Below, one piece after another: positions 1 to 8,386 of a DNA stretch of 64,000 bases; position 1 is the stretch's first letter, and each line of letters opens with the position of its first letter. The stretch comes from Leadbetterella lacustris (GTDB lineage Bacteria > Bacteroidota > Bacteroidia > Cytophagales > Spirosomataceae): the NCBI GenBank assembly GCA_965234335.1, contig OZ248429.1, positions 83,801-147,800 on the forward strand. The letters are read 5' to 3'. A program made the translations under genes and the position numbers. The notes under the pieces are model-generated. The model saw only the letters and a list, made by a program, of their open reading frames with translations, searched no databases and was not told where the DNA came from.

Positions 1-317
1 AACAGGCCTACATTCAGCCCACCTGCACCCATAGTAAGCACTCCCCTCAACTTGGTTTCGAGGTCCTTAAAAAAATAAAAAGCAGCTGAAATCATAATGA
101 CTCCCATGCCAATGCACAAAAATGGTAATAAGAAAAGTGAAGGCTCCAACTTAACTTTTGAGGTAGAAATAATCATCAAAGCCGGAAAAGTGGTGTGCAT
201 TAAAAACTTCGAAAGCACTTTACCTTCTTTTTCAGAAATAAAATTATACTTTTTTATCAGAAAGCCCATCAGAATTAAGGCCAACGTAATGATAAAAGTG
301 GCGTTTGCTTGAGCCAT
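1..317 (-). CDS. AEC-family (auxin efflux carrier-like) transporter, N-terminal part, cut by window edge
   Basis: The minus-strand frame opens with ATG at 317 and runs without a stop to position 1, giving the first 105 codons. It begins MAQANATFIITLALILMGFL, a hydrophobic first helix. A second membrane stretch follows around residues 62-80, then a Gly-rich turn (GVLTMGAGGLNVG) typical of the AEC permease family, which exports small organic anions across the inner membrane. The frame on the opposite strand in this stretch is low in hydrophobic structure and is a shadow. The C-terminal two thirds lie outside the window, so substrate and completeness cannot be judged. The family call is from the helix pattern and the Gly motif only. 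Confidence 0.6.
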   Translation of the reverse strand, partial: MAQANATFIITLALILMGFLIKKYNFISEKEGKVLSKFLMHTTFPALMIISTSKVKLEPSLFLLPFLCIGMGVIMISAAFYFFKDLETKLRGVLTMGAGGLNVGL

Positions 318-486
318 TTAAAATCTTTTTTGCAAAGATAAAATCTATAAACTAGAATATTACAATTATGTCAAGTCAGGATAAATATTTAGAAAATAAA
401 TACCACTTTTATGCTTATCTCATTTATCTAGCCATTTTTATGCCCATTTAGCACTTTCTGAACCACCACTTCTGAGGATTTGTTAC

Positions 487-757
487 TTAAAGATTCAGGA
501 CGCACAAACTACAATTAAATGATTGCATAACCTTATCGCAAGCCTCCTCACAGTTAATTATCCAATCATTTTTAATGATATTATGATGTCTTTTTTTTTG
601 CAACATTCACAGTATCGCCTCTTGCGGTGTAATCCAACCTTTTAAGCGTTTTTGAACGTATTTTTCAAGATATCCGCTCGCCCGAATTCATAGCAACAGA
701 AACCTTTAGATAAAACTCGACCTTGGAAGCAGCTTGTGTCAAAGCCTTTAGGTCAGA
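487..757 (-). pseudogene. Decayed class III nucleotide (adenylate/guanylate) cyclase fragment
   Basis: No intact gene lies in the 679 bases between 318 and 996, but the minus strand carries a recognisable remnant. In one frame, 757 down to 599 reads through VSVAMNSGERIS (703-668), one TGA stop at 665-667, then KRLDYTARGDTVNVA (643-599). That pattern matches the hallmark of class III cyclase catalytic domains, where an 'I/V-x-x-NTGE' strand is followed by 'R-x-DYT-x-x-GDTVN-A-R'. After an A-run at about 590 the frame shifts and a further stretch (INCEEACDKVMQSF, ending at the TAA at 487) may be the next part of the domain. Upstream the frame hits TAG at 758-760. It is far too short and too broken to be functional. 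The family call rests on the GDTVN motif. The rest of the gap (318-486 and 758-996) shows nothing I can support. Confidence 0.55.
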
Positions 758-996
758 CTAAATTAACTTCCTATACCTTAGAAATGGCCTAAAAAAGGGG
801 TAGATCTATCTGCAAATCCACGTTAAAATCTGAATAAAAAGTTCTTTCTTTGAGCCTCAAACCACACTAACTTAATCGGAGAAATGCATCCCTGTTTTAA
901 AATTTGCTGAAGAAAAAATAAAGTAATCAGCGTCATTTAGGACTTGAGATTTACAAATGCATTTAACAAATTATTATATTGGCCAAAATTTAAGAT

Positions 997-1386
997 ATGA
1001 AACAACAAATCGCTCACTTGGCATTATTAGTCGAAGATTATGACGCTGCCATTGAATTTTACACCAAAAAACTACATTTCGATTTGATAGAAGACACCGA
1101 ACTAAGTAAAACAAAAAGGTGGGTTTTGGTGGCACCAAAAGGCTCCAAAGAATGCAAGTTGCTTTTGGCAAAAGCAGTAGGAGACCAAAAAAAAGCCATT
1201 GGAAATCAATCAGGTGGAAGAGTTTTCTTGTTTTTACATACAGACCATTTTGAGAGAGATTATGCAAATTTGTTGCTTCAAAATATTAAAATTTTCAGAG
1301 AACCAAGTATGGAAGAATACGGTAAAGTATGTGTATTTGAAGATCTTTATGGAAACTTGTGGGATTTGATTGAGAAAAAGTCATAA
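997..1386 (+). CDS. VOC-family (glyoxalase/bleomycin-resistance-like) protein
   Basis: A 129-residue protein with one vicinal-oxygen-chelate module pair. It opens with the beta strand IAHLALLVEDYDAAIEFYTK, in which H7 is the usual first metal ligand position, and ends with VFEDLYGNLWDLIEK, in which the penultimate acidic residue matches the last ligand position. Length is normal for single-chain VOC proteins of about 125 residues. Such proteins bind a divalent metal and act on small electrophiles or antibiotics, but the substrate cannot be predicted. It is followed by a hairpin terminator shared with the convergent symporter gene, so it is probably monocistronic. Confidence 0.85.
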   Translation: MKQQIAHLALLVEDYDAAIEFYTKKLHFDLIEDTELSKTKRWVLVAPKGSKECKLLLAKAVGDQKKAIGNQSGGRVFLFLHTDHFERDYANLLLQNIKIFREPSMEEYGKVCVFEDLYGNLWDLIEKKS

Positions 1387-1387
1387 A

Positions 1388-1421
1388 AAATGGGAATACG
1401 AGGTAGTTCACATTCCCATTT
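1388..1421. terminator. Bidirectional hairpin terminator between VOC gene and symporter gene
   Basis: A perfect 10-bp inverted repeat, AAATGGGAAT at 1388-1397 and ATTCCCATTT at 1412-1421, sits 1 base after the VOC stop codon and 22 bases from the stop of the convergent gene. It is flanked by A-rich sequence on the left and T-rich on the right, as expected for an intrinsic terminator used from both sides. Confidence 0.75.
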
Positions 1422-1443
1422 ATTTATATTTCAGAATAATATT

Positions 1444-2724
1444 TTAATCCTTCAATTCACCCTCCCATTTAGCCACCACAGCAGTTGCAACGGCATTTCC
1501 AGCGACAGAGGTTGCAGAGCGACCCATGTCCAAAAGCCAGTCTACCGCCAACACCAAGCTTATGCCCTCTTGAGGGAGCCCAAACATGGTAAGCGTGCCG
1601 GCAATAACCACCAATGATGCCCTCGGAACACCTGCTATACCCTTGCTAGTCAATAATAAAGTCAACAACATGGTAACTTGCTGACCGAGTGTTAATTCAA
1701 TACCATAAATTTGAGCTATAAAACCAGTTGCAAAAGTCATGTACATCATGGAGCCGTCAAGATTGAAAGAATAACCCAAAGGCAAAACAAAACTGATAAT
1801 TCGTTCTGAAATACCGAATTTCTTCAACTGCTCAATCTGCATAGGCATAGAAGCCTCAGAACTAGCGGTGCTGAAAGAAAGAAAAAGTGCGTCTTTGACA
1901 TACCGAAGGAGTTTCCAATAATCAATTTTCATAAAAAGACAAATGCCCCATAACACCACAAATATGAAAAAAGCCAAAGTGGCGAAAAAGCAAACAATCA
2001 AATACAAATATCCTCCCAGAACACCCAAACCCTTGGAAGCAATAACCGCCGCCACAGACCCAAAAACGGCATAAGGTGCAAATATCATCACATAACCCAC
2101 AATCTTAAACATTACCTCAGATATGGCATCCAAGGCCTTTGTTACCATTTTGCCTTTGTCTCCAATAGCCGCTAAAGCAACTCCAAAAAACAGGGAGAAT
2201 ACCACTATTTGAAGAACTTCGTTGGTAGCCAAAGCCTCAAAAATGCTTTTCGGAAATACATGCGTTATAAAATTTTCAAGGGTCATTTTCTTGGCCTCTA
2301 CACCGGTATCGGTTCCAGTTTCTGGCAAATCCAATGACATTACCTTTCCGGGTTTCATGATATTTACAGCCACAAGACCAGCAACCAAAGACAAAATTGT
2401 TGCGAAATAAAAATAACCCAATGTCTTCAAACCAATACGACCCACTACCTTGAAATCACCTAATTTGGCAATACCAACGGTCAAAATGGAAAACACCAAA
2501 GGCCCCAATATCATTTGTATCAGACGTAGAAATATCTTTGAGAGCAACTGCAAATAAGAACTCCATTCTTTTACGCCATTATTGGCCTCTACTTGTTCAG
2601 CTGTAAGTAAACTGACATCTTTTATACCAAATTGACCCAAATCAAAGTGGTTGTGAATAAAAAAACCGACAATGATACCGAGTGTCATGCCGATGAAGAT
2701 TTTCCAAGTAATGTTTAGTTTCAT
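1444..2724 (-). CDS. Dicarboxylate/amino acid:cation symporter (DAACS, SDF family)
   Basis: A 426-residue inner-membrane carrier of the glutamate/dicarboxylate symporter family (GltP/DctA-like). It has the usual eight membrane helices plus two re-entrant hairpins. Visible signatures are the serine-rich hairpin LFLSFSTASSEASMP, the substrate/Na+ site GYSFNLDGSMMYM, and the second hairpin TSKGIAGVPRAS followed by the C-terminal helix DWLLDMGRSATSVAGNAVA with the conserved D and R. Length is normal for the family. A short acidic loop near residue 40-55 (LLTAEQVEANNGVKEW) is found in Bacteroidota members. Substrate (C4-dicarboxylate versus glutamate/aspartate) is not resolved. It is transcribed alone and ends at the shared hairpin. 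Confidence 0.92.
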   Translation of the reverse strand: MKLNITWKIFIGMTLGIIVGFFIHNHFDLGQFGIKDVSLLTAEQVEANNGVKEWSSYLQLLSKIFLRLIQMILGPLVFSILTVGIAKLGDFKVVGRIGLKTLGYFYFATILSLVAGLVAVNIMKPGKVMSLDLPETGTDTGVEAKKMTLENFITHVFPKSIFEALATNEVLQIVVFSLFFGVALAAIGDKGKMVTKALDAISEVMFKIVGYVMIFAPYAVFGSVAAVIASKGLGVLGGYLYLIVCFFATLAFFIFVVLWGICLFMKIDYWKLLRYVKDALFLSFSTASSEASMPMQIEQLKKFGISERIISFVLPLGYSFNLDGSMMYMTFATGFIAQIYGIELTLGQQVTMLLTLLLTSKGIAGVPRASLVVIAGTLTMFGLPQEGISLVLAVDWLLDMGRSATSVAGNAVATAVVAKWEGELKD

Positions 2725-2911
2725 TCGTTTTAGGGTTAACTCTTATGTTTGTTGATTAAAAATAAATATAGATCAATTCTTTCGATTTAGAAATTGAACT
2801 GATTCAAAATTCCACAAAAATAACAATTTCTTCTTCATTGGTTTACAATTATAGATTTAATCCGTTTTAAGACAAAAAAACAATTTTAAACTTTCTGTGA
2901 CTTTTATCTGT

Positions 2912-2919
2912 TAATTTTG
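2912..2919 (+). promoter_or_regulatory. Candidate Bacteroidota -7 box upstream of the YgiQ gene
   Basis: TAATTTTG matches the TAnnTTTG -7 consensus of the Bacteroidota primary sigma factor. It ends only 4 bases before the ATG at 2924, so transcription from it would yield a message with almost no leader. No convincing -33 TTG was seen at the right distance. Confidence 0.4.
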
Positions 2920-2923
2920 CAAT

Positions 2924-4933
2924 ATGATAACAGTGAGAGAAAGGCCAGTAACACATTGGCTGCCAATAACTAAAAAAGAAGTAGAAATGAGAGGTTGGGA
3001 TGAAGTAGACGTCATCCTTATTTCTGGTGATGCCTATGTAGATCACCCTTCATTCGGAACGGCTGTTATCGGCAGAATCATTGAAAGTGAGGGATTTAGA
3101 GTGGCCATCATTCCACAACCCAACTGGAAAGACGATCTTCGTGACTTCAAAAAACTGGGTAAGCCCAAATACTTTTTTGGAGTAACGGCCGGCTGTATGG
3201 ATTCCATGGTTAACCATTACACTGCCAACAAACGCCGCCGCTCCAACGACAGTTACACACCCGGCGGAGAGGCAGGATTCAGGCCTGACTACGCCACCAC
3301 GGTGTATAGTAAGATATTGAAAGAAATTTACCCTGATGTTCCTGTTTTGATAGGCGGCATAGAGGCTTCACTCAGAAGAGTCACCCATTACGACTATTGG
3401 GAAGACAAACTTTTACCGTCCATTCTTGTTGATTCTGAAGCAGATATGTTGGTTTATGGCATGGGTGAACAGCCACTGCGTGATCTTTTGCGATTGGTCA
3501 AAAAAGGAGTGCCGCTGAATAGTATAAAGGATGTCAATCAAATTGCATTCTTGGAGGAAGGCTTAGAAGAGGTCAAAACCTATAATGAATGGGAAACCGT
3601 TGAGTTGGCTAGCCATGAAGTTTGTTTAGAGGATAAGATCAAATATGCTTCTAACTTCAAGATAGTAGAAGTAGAATCTAACAAATGGCAAGCAAACAGG
3701 ATTGTGCAGAAAGTGGGCAATAAAACGCTAGTTATCAATCCGCCGTACAAAACCATGGACGAGGCAGAAATGGACAAATCGTTTGATTTACCCTATACCC
3801 GCATGCCGCATCCGAAATACGCCAAGCGTGGCACTATTCCGGCCTATGAAATGATAAAATTTTCCATCAACATGCACCGTGGGTGTTTTGGTGGCTGCAG
3901 TTTTTGTACCATTTCGGCTCACCAAGGCAAGTTTATAGCGTCTCGTTCGGAGGAATCAATCATGAAAGAAGTGGACGCTCTGACTCAACATCCCGAGTTT
4001 AAGGGTTACATATCTGACCTCGGCGGACCTTCGGCCAACATGTACCGCATGAAAGGCAAAGACGAATCTATCTGTAACCGTTGTCAAGCACCGAGTTGTA
4101 TTCACCCCGTAATATGCTCAAATCTAGACACTTCGCACAAGCCACTTACCAAGCTTTACCAAAAAGTAGACGCCCATCCTGAAATCAAAAAGGCATTTGT
4201 GGGGTCGGGTGTAAGGTACGATTTGTTGGTAGACGACTTTAATAAAAACAATCAAGACGGCAACCACGACGAATATATGGAGCAGTTGGTAACACGCCAT
4301 GTTTCGGGCAGGCTCAAAGTAGCTCCAGAGCATACTTCGGACGCTACGCTTAAGGTCATGCGTAAGCCAGGCTTTAAGTATTTCAGAAAATTCAAAGATA
4401 AATACGACAAAATTCAGGAAAAACATGGACTAAAACAGCCATTGATTCCGTATTTCATCAGTTCGCACCCGGGCTGTGAAGAAGCAGACATGGCTAACTT
4501 GGCTGCGGAAACCAAGGATTTGGGTTTTAAACTAGAGCAAGTGCAAGACTTCACCCCTACTCCTATGACCGTGGCCGAGGTGATTTACTACACCGGTGTG
4601 CATCCATATACCTTGCAACCGATACATACTGCCAAAACCAAAGAAGAAAAACTGACGCAAAATAAATATTTCTTTTGGTACAAACCTGAGGTAAAGGGCT
4701 GGATCAAAAGCCGCCTGCTCAAGCTTGGACATAAAGATTTAGCAGCAAAGCTTTTGAGCCCACTAAAACCTCAAAATCAGGAGGTTAAAAAAGTGGAAGA
4801 AGTTCAGAAAAAATCGACCATTCTAATGTCTGAAAAGCCAAATTACAATACTAAAAAACCAATAGAAACAAAAGCTCAAGAGGGTGTTTTCAACAAGAAA
4901 AAGCCTTTGAAAAAGAAGAAAGGTTGGGCGTAA
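2924..4933 (+). CDS. ygiQ: YgiQ-family radical SAM protein
   Basis: A 669-residue protein of the YgiQ (UPF0313) family. The N-terminal part carries the family hallmark SGDAYVDHPSFGTAVIGRII and a B12-binding-like fold. The radical SAM cluster site is C321-x3-C325-x2-C328 (GCFGGCSFC), which holds a [4Fe-4S] cluster that cleaves S-adenosylmethionine. A further cysteine group, CNRCQAPSCIHPVIC, follows about 60 residues later. The C-terminal 70 residues are Lys-rich and low complexity (KKPLKKKKGWA). The reaction of this family is not established. The start is chosen because the next methionine would remove the conserved THWLP segment. It appears to be a single-gene unit. Confidence 0.92.
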   Translation: MITVRERPVTHWLPITKKEVEMRGWDEVDVILISGDAYVDHPSFGTAVIGRIIESEGFRVAIIPQPNWKDDLRDFKKLGKPKYFFGVTAGCMDSMVNHYTANKRRRSNDSYTPGGEAGFRPDYATTVYSKILKEIYPDVPVLIGGIEASLRRVTHYDYWEDKLLPSILVDSEADMLVYGMGEQPLRDLLRLVKKGVPLNSIKDVNQIAFLEEGLEEVKTYNEWETVELASHEVCLEDKIKYASNFKIVEVESNKWQANRIVQKVGNKTLVINPPYKTMDEAEMDKSFDLPYTRMPHPKYAKRGTIPAYEMIKFSINMHRGCFGGCSFCTISAHQGKFIASRSEESIMKEVDALTQHPEFKGYISDLGGPSANMYRMKGKDESICNRCQAPSCIHPVICSNLDTSHKPLTKLYQKVDAHPEIKKAFVGSGVRYDLLVDDFNKNNQDGNHDEYMEQLVTRHVSGRLKVAPEHTSDATLKVMRKPGFKYFRKFKDKYDKIQEKHGLKQPLIPYFISSHPGCEEADMANLAAETKDLGFKLEQVQDFTPTPMTVAEVIYYTGVHPYTLQPIHTAKTKEEKLTQNKYFFWYKPEVKGWIKSRLLKLGHKDLAAKLLSPLKPQNQEVKKVEEVQKKSTILMSEKPNYNTKKPIETKAQEGVFNKKKPLKKKKGWA

Positions 4934-4981
4934 ATTGATTTTGTGTTTATTTCTTTTAGTAAAAAAATCGAAACAGTTTTT

Positions 4982-4989
4982 TATATTTG
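4982..4989 (+). promoter_or_regulatory. Candidate -7 box for the antitoxin-toxin-murI operon
   Basis: TATATTTG fits TAnnTTTG and lies 17 bases before the antitoxin ATG at 5007. It is the only such box between the YgiQ stop and murI, so murI may be expressed from this promoter through the toxin-antitoxin genes. Confidence 0.4.
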
Positions 4990-5006
4990 TTATTTAACTT
5001 GAAAAA

Positions 5007-5234
5007 ATGCAGACTTCTCATAAATTTTCAAATATTCAATTAGAACTTCTGAAACTCTACGCAAACGATGTTTCAGATGAGGATTTGATGGTCTTTCATA
5101 ACTTTATTTCTAAATACTTTGCAGAGAAGGCTATTAAGGAAGCTAACAATCTATGGGATGAACAAAATTGGGATAATTCAAAAATAGACGAACTCCTTTC
5201 AAGTAATTTTAGAACTCGTTATACCCAAAAATGA
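5007..5234 (+). CDS. Antitoxin-like small protein upstream of a PIN toxin
   Basis: A 75-residue acidic/helical protein reading HKFSNIQLELLKLYANDVSD near its start and FAEKAIKEANNLWDEQNW in the middle. This pattern is typical of the small partner gene found upstream of COG1569-type PIN proteins in Bacteroidota and Cyanobacteria, where it is presumed to be the antitoxin that binds and neutralises the nuclease. Its stop overlaps the toxin start by 4 bases (ATGA at 5231-5234), the usual coupling in such modules. No DNA-binding motif is obvious. The role is inferred from position and family. Confidence 0.75.
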   Translation: MQTSHKFSNIQLELLKLYANDVSDEDLMVFHNFISKYFAEKAIKEANNLWDEQNWDNSKIDELLSSNFRTRYTQK

Positions 5235-5644
5235 GAATAGTTTTAGATTCCAATGTCCTTTTGGTTTCAGTGTCAGAACGCTCAAAATACCATCTCATTT
5301 TTAAGTCATTTATTCAAAACAAGTTTCTTTTGTGCGTCTCTACCGAGATACTTTCCGAATATGAGGAAGTAATTTCAAAAGTAGGAAATCAAATATTGGC
5401 AAACAATCTTTTGAAATCAATCGAAAATTCATCCAATACCATTTGGGTTAATAAATACTACAATTTTGATTTAATCAAAGTTGACCCAGATGATAACAAA
5501 TTCGTGGATTGTGCAATTGCTTCAAATGCTGACTTTATCATCACCAACGATAGTCATTTCGGTATACTAAAATCCATACCTTTCCCAAAAGTTGAAGTTC
5601 TAAATATCGATAAGTTTCTAAAAATTCTACAAATTATAACATGA
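5231..5644 (+). CDS. PIN-domain toxin (putative toxin of a type II TA system)
   Basis: A 137-residue PIN nuclease. The N-terminal strand MRIVLDSNVLLVS carries the first catalytic aspartate (D6), and the second acidic cluster is DPDDNKFVDCAIASNADFIITNDSHF near residues 86-111. PIN toxins cleave RNA with metal held by these acidic residues, so activity looks intact. It overlaps its antitoxin by 4 bases. Its own stop (TGA at 5642-5644) overlaps the murI ATG by 4 bases, which is unusual because it couples a toxin to an essential cell-wall gene. Regulation is presumably through the antitoxin complex. Confidence 0.88.
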   Translation: MRIVLDSNVLLVSVSERSKYHLIFKSFIQNKFLLCVSTEILSEYEEVISKVGNQILANNLLKSIENSSNTIWVNKYYNFDLIKVDPDDNKFVDCAIASNADFIITNDSHFGILKSIPFPKVEVLNIDKFLKILQIIT

Positions 5645-6393
5645 TTGGAGTTTTTGATTCGGGGATTGGCGGCCTTACGCTACTCAAAGAAATGATGCAA
5701 ACCCTGCCTCACGAAAATTTCTTGTATTACGCTGATACCGAAAACGTACCTTATTCTTACAAAACCACTGAACAAATCAAAGAATATGTCGAAAAAGCAG
5801 TGGTTTTTCTGAGAAATAAAGGTTGCAAGGCCATCGTTTTGGCCTGTAACACGGCCACCAATGTGACCATAGAATATCTCAGAGAAAAATATGATTTCCC
5901 GATAATTGCCATTCAACCCGCAGTGAAAGTAGCCTTTGATAATAATTCTGAAAACCAAAGAATTCTTGCATGTGCTACTCCTGTTACACTAAAAGCTGAC
6001 AGATTCGAAAACCTAATCAACTCACTTGACATCAACCATTTGGTAGACAGGCTTCCACTCCCAGGTTTGGTGGAATTTGCAGAAAATGAACAATTCGATA
6101 GCACAGAAGTATTGAAATACCTGAAAAAAGAATTCTCAAAATTTAATTTAGAAAATTATAAATACGTAGTATTGGGTTGCACGCATTTTACTTATTTCGA
6201 AAAACTAATTCAAGAAAACTTCCCAACTTTACAACCCGTAGATGGAAACGAAGGTACGGCTCGCCACCTCAAAAACACTTTGGCAAGCCTAAATCTTATA
6301 TCTCATGGAAAAGGTTCTGTAAGGTTTGCTGAATCAGGAAAATATGTAAATGACGAAACTCGTTTTTTGAGATACCTCCACAGAGAATCTTAA
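5641..6393 (+). CDS. murI: Glutamate racemase
   Basis: A 250-residue cytoplasmic enzyme that interconverts L- and D-glutamate for peptidoglycan synthesis. Family signatures are all present: VFDSGIGGLTLL with D6-S7, the first catalytic cysteine C69 in LACNTATN, and the second catalytic cysteine C180 in LGCTHFTYF. The length is a little short of the usual 260-280. The start ATG is fixed by the family's opening strand and overlaps the upstream PIN toxin stop. Its 3' end overlaps the convergent nupC stop by 4 bases, so the gene is packed between a toxin module and an opposing gene with no spacer on either side. Confidence 0.93.
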   Translation: MIGVFDSGIGGLTLLKEMMQTLPHENFLYYADTENVPYSYKTTEQIKEYVEKAVVFLRNKGCKAIVLACNTATNVTIEYLREKYDFPIIAIQPAVKVAFDNNSENQRILACATPVTLKADRFENLINSLDINHLVDRLPLPGLVEFAENEQFDSTEVLKYLKKEFSKFNLENYKYVVLGCTHFTYFEKLIQENFPTLQPVDGNEGTARHLKNTLASLNLISHGKGSVRFAESGKYVNDETRFLRYLHRES

Positions 6394-7631
6394 AACAACA
6401 ATCCCGCTATCGTAGCCGACATATAGCTCGCCAAAGTTCCGGCAATCAAAGCTCTCACTGCCACTTTTGTTAAATCTTCTCTTCTGGAAGGTTCCAAAGC
6501 CGAAATTCCCCCAATTTGAATACCCAGTGACCCGAAGTTGGCAAAGCCGCAAAGTGCGAAACTTACAATAGCAATGGTTTTGGGCGATAAAGCTCCTGCA
6601 TCCATCATTCCTTTAAGATTGAGATAAGCCACAAATTCATTTGCAGCCAATTTAGTACCCATCAACGATCCTGCCTGCATAATTTCAGCTGATGGCACAC
6701 CCATTGCCCAAGCAAAACCTGCAAAAATATAACCCAAAATAAGATCTAGACTTAGCGTGGGTAAAGATACCAAACCGCCAATTTTGCCAAGCAAAAAGTT
6801 TATTAAAGCTATCAATGCAAGAAACCCTATCAACATGGCCAATACATTCAAACCCACTTTTAGGCCGTCTGAACAACCTGCTGAAACTGCATCTATAAAA
6901 TTCGTATGTTCTTTTTTTACTTTTAAAGAAATTTCACCTTTGGTTTCTGATTCTTCGGTCTCAGGAAACATAATTTTGGAAATGGCCAATGCCCCTGGTG
7001 CTGCCATTATACTAGCTGCAATTAGATATTCGGCTTTTACTCCAAACTGTATGTATGTGGCCATCACTCCTCCGGCTATACAAGCATAACTTCCCGCCAT
7101 TGAGGCCGTTAGCTCCGAATTCGTCATGCCTTTCAAATAGGGTTTTATCATGATTTGTGCCTCTACTTGACCTACAAAAGTACTTGCGATATTTGAAAGA
7201 GCTTCCGCCCCGCTGATGTTCATGATTTTTTTCATGCCTATCGCAAGCCATTTCACCACAAACTGAATAATGCCGAAATAGTAAAAAATATTTACCAAAA
7301 CAGCCACAAAAATGATAGTAGGAATAATCTTGAAAAAGAAAATAAAACCACCACCGCCAAATGCCTTAGCCACCAAGTCGTTTTGAGCCAATGGACCAAA
7401 AACAAACATGGCTCCGTCATTAGAAAAGTCTATGATTCGGGTCACCCATCTTCCCAAAGTGGAGAAAAGCTCTTTTCCTACAGTAGTTTTCAAAATAAAC
7501 AATCCCAACAAAAGCTGAAGAAACAGTCCCACACCAACCGTGCGATAATTGATGGCTTTGCGATTATTTGAAAGCAAAAATGCTATTGCCAGAATAAGTA
7601 CAACTCCGAGGAGTCCGATGAGGTTTTGCAT
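6390..7631 (-). CDS. nupC: Concentrative nucleoside transporter (NupC/CNT family)
   Basis: A 413-residue inner-membrane Na+/H+-coupled nucleoside uptake carrier. It shows the three CNT regions in order: an N-terminal helical part, the gate region around GGGGFIFFFKIIPTIIFVA and the conserved GQVEAQIMIKPYL motif with the nucleoside-binding Gln/Glu pair, and the C-terminal core with MGVPSAEIMQAGSLMGTKLAANEF and SFALCGFANFGSLGIQIGG. Length is normal. It converges on murI with a 4-base overlap. No promoter box was assigned in the 202-base gap upstream (7632-7833), in which nothing else was recognised. Confidence 0.93.
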   Translation of the reverse strand: MQNLIGLLGVVLILAIAFLLSNNRKAINYRTVGVGLFLQLLLGLFILKTTVGKELFSTLGRWVTRIIDFSNDGAMFVFGPLAQNDLVAKAFGGGGFIFFFKIIPTIIFVAVLVNIFYYFGIIQFVVKWLAIGMKKIMNISGAEALSNIASTFVGQVEAQIMIKPYLKGMTNSELTASMAGSYACIAGGVMATYIQFGVKAEYLIAASIMAAPGALAISKIMFPETEESETKGEISLKVKKEHTNFIDAVSAGCSDGLKVGLNVLAMLIGFLALIALINFLLGKIGGLVSLPTLSLDLILGYIFAGFAWAMGVPSAEIMQAGSLMGTKLAANEFVAYLNLKGMMDAGALSPKTIAIVSFALCGFANFGSLGIQIGGISALEPSRREDLTKVAVRALIAGTLASYMSATIAGLLF

Positions 7632-7833
7632 AGGTTATTTTAATATTGAATTGAAGTTTTTTTTTAATTCCCAAAAGACGATGTATTTCGAATTCTTTCA
7701 ATAATTGTAGTTTCTATTCAGCAAATTCTAAATTATAAAGACAATTTTAACCAAAAAATCATCTTTCAGAATCATTTTTCTCTATAAAATCATCCTTAGT
7801 CTTGCAAATGATAAAATTAAAACTGAAACAGAG

Positions 7834-8136
7834 TTAAACTAACCACAATTTCTGACCAAAAAGAATGTTTTTTATTCCAATAATTTCATCCAAATCATCC
7901 CAAAAAATAAAATAATCTTGAAAACTAAATTTTTTCCTTTCCGCCAACGTAGCGTTTTGCAATTTATCAGACCAGTTTACAGGAATCATCACAACTCTTT
8001 CATCACTAAGGCATACTGATATAAATTCTCCTTTTACACTTACCTTTTGAATGGTAGGCAGTTGTCCTAATTTAACACTATTTACGTTTTTTTTTGTAGT
8101 TGGCTGAAGCGTTGACCTCTTTGCAAAAGTATTCAT
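7834..8136 (-). CDS. DUF2442 domain protein, partner of DUF4160 gene
   Basis: A 100-residue protein whose C-terminal 70 residues (SVKGEFISVCLSDERVVMIPVNW through FIFWDDLDEIIGI) match the DUF2442 pattern: a two-strand lead-in, a 'V-x-x-IPV/PLxWxPRL' turn and a short helix ending in W-x-D-LDEDI. DUF2442 genes usually sit beside DUF4160 genes, and the pair is widely suspected to be a toxin-antitoxin module, though the biochemistry is unproven. The first 35 residues overlap the 3' end of the DUF4160 gene by 59 bases in another frame. No internal Met upstream of M49 gives a shorter alternative that keeps the domain. Confidence 0.8.
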   Translation of the reverse strand: MNTFAKRSTLQPTTKKNVNSVKLGQLPTIQKVSVKGEFISVCLSDERVVMIPVNWSDKLQNATLAERKKFSFQDYFIFWDDLDEIIGIKNILFGQKLWLV

Positions 8137-8365
8137 AACTCTCTTTTAATTTTATTCCATTATCCTGTAAAACAATCGAAATCCTTTTAATTTCTACTTT
8201 AGAAAACCCTTTATTATCTGCCAATTCAAATTCTTCATTTTCAAAAATCCAAAACTTACAAATCTTCTTTTTTCCATCAGAAACATGTACATGAAACGGT
8301 TCTTTAAAAATATCATACATTACCATAAAAAAACGTAAGCCTAGAGCCGTAAAAAAAGTTGGCAT
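8078..8365 (-). CDS. DUF4160 domain protein
   Basis: A 95-residue protein starting at MPTFFTALGLRFFMVMYD, the normal start of DUF4160 proteins ('MPxIxxfxGIrIxMYxxDH'). The start is therefore set at 8365, not at the upstream in-frame Met at 8407. The middle contains the conserved EPFHVHVSDGKKK segment (His-x-His) and ends in a short lysine-rich tail (SANYKKKRK). It precedes and overlaps the DUF2442 gene, forming a two-gene unit with a candidate promoter 22 bases upstream. A toxin-antitoxin role is only inferred from the recurrent pairing. Confidence 0.8.
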   Translation of the reverse strand: MPTFFTALGLRFFMVMYDIFKEPFHVHVSDGKKKICKFWIFENEEFELADNKGFSKVEIKRISIVLQDNGIKLKESYEYFCKEVNASANYKKKRK

Positions 8366-8386
8366 CGATTTATTTATTTTTTTCAC

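Noticed and set aside
97..312. Plus-strand 71-codon open frame at the left edge
   Set aside because: It is antisense to the membrane-helix frame of the AEC-type transporter, which has the clear hydrophobic pattern and an ATG at 317.
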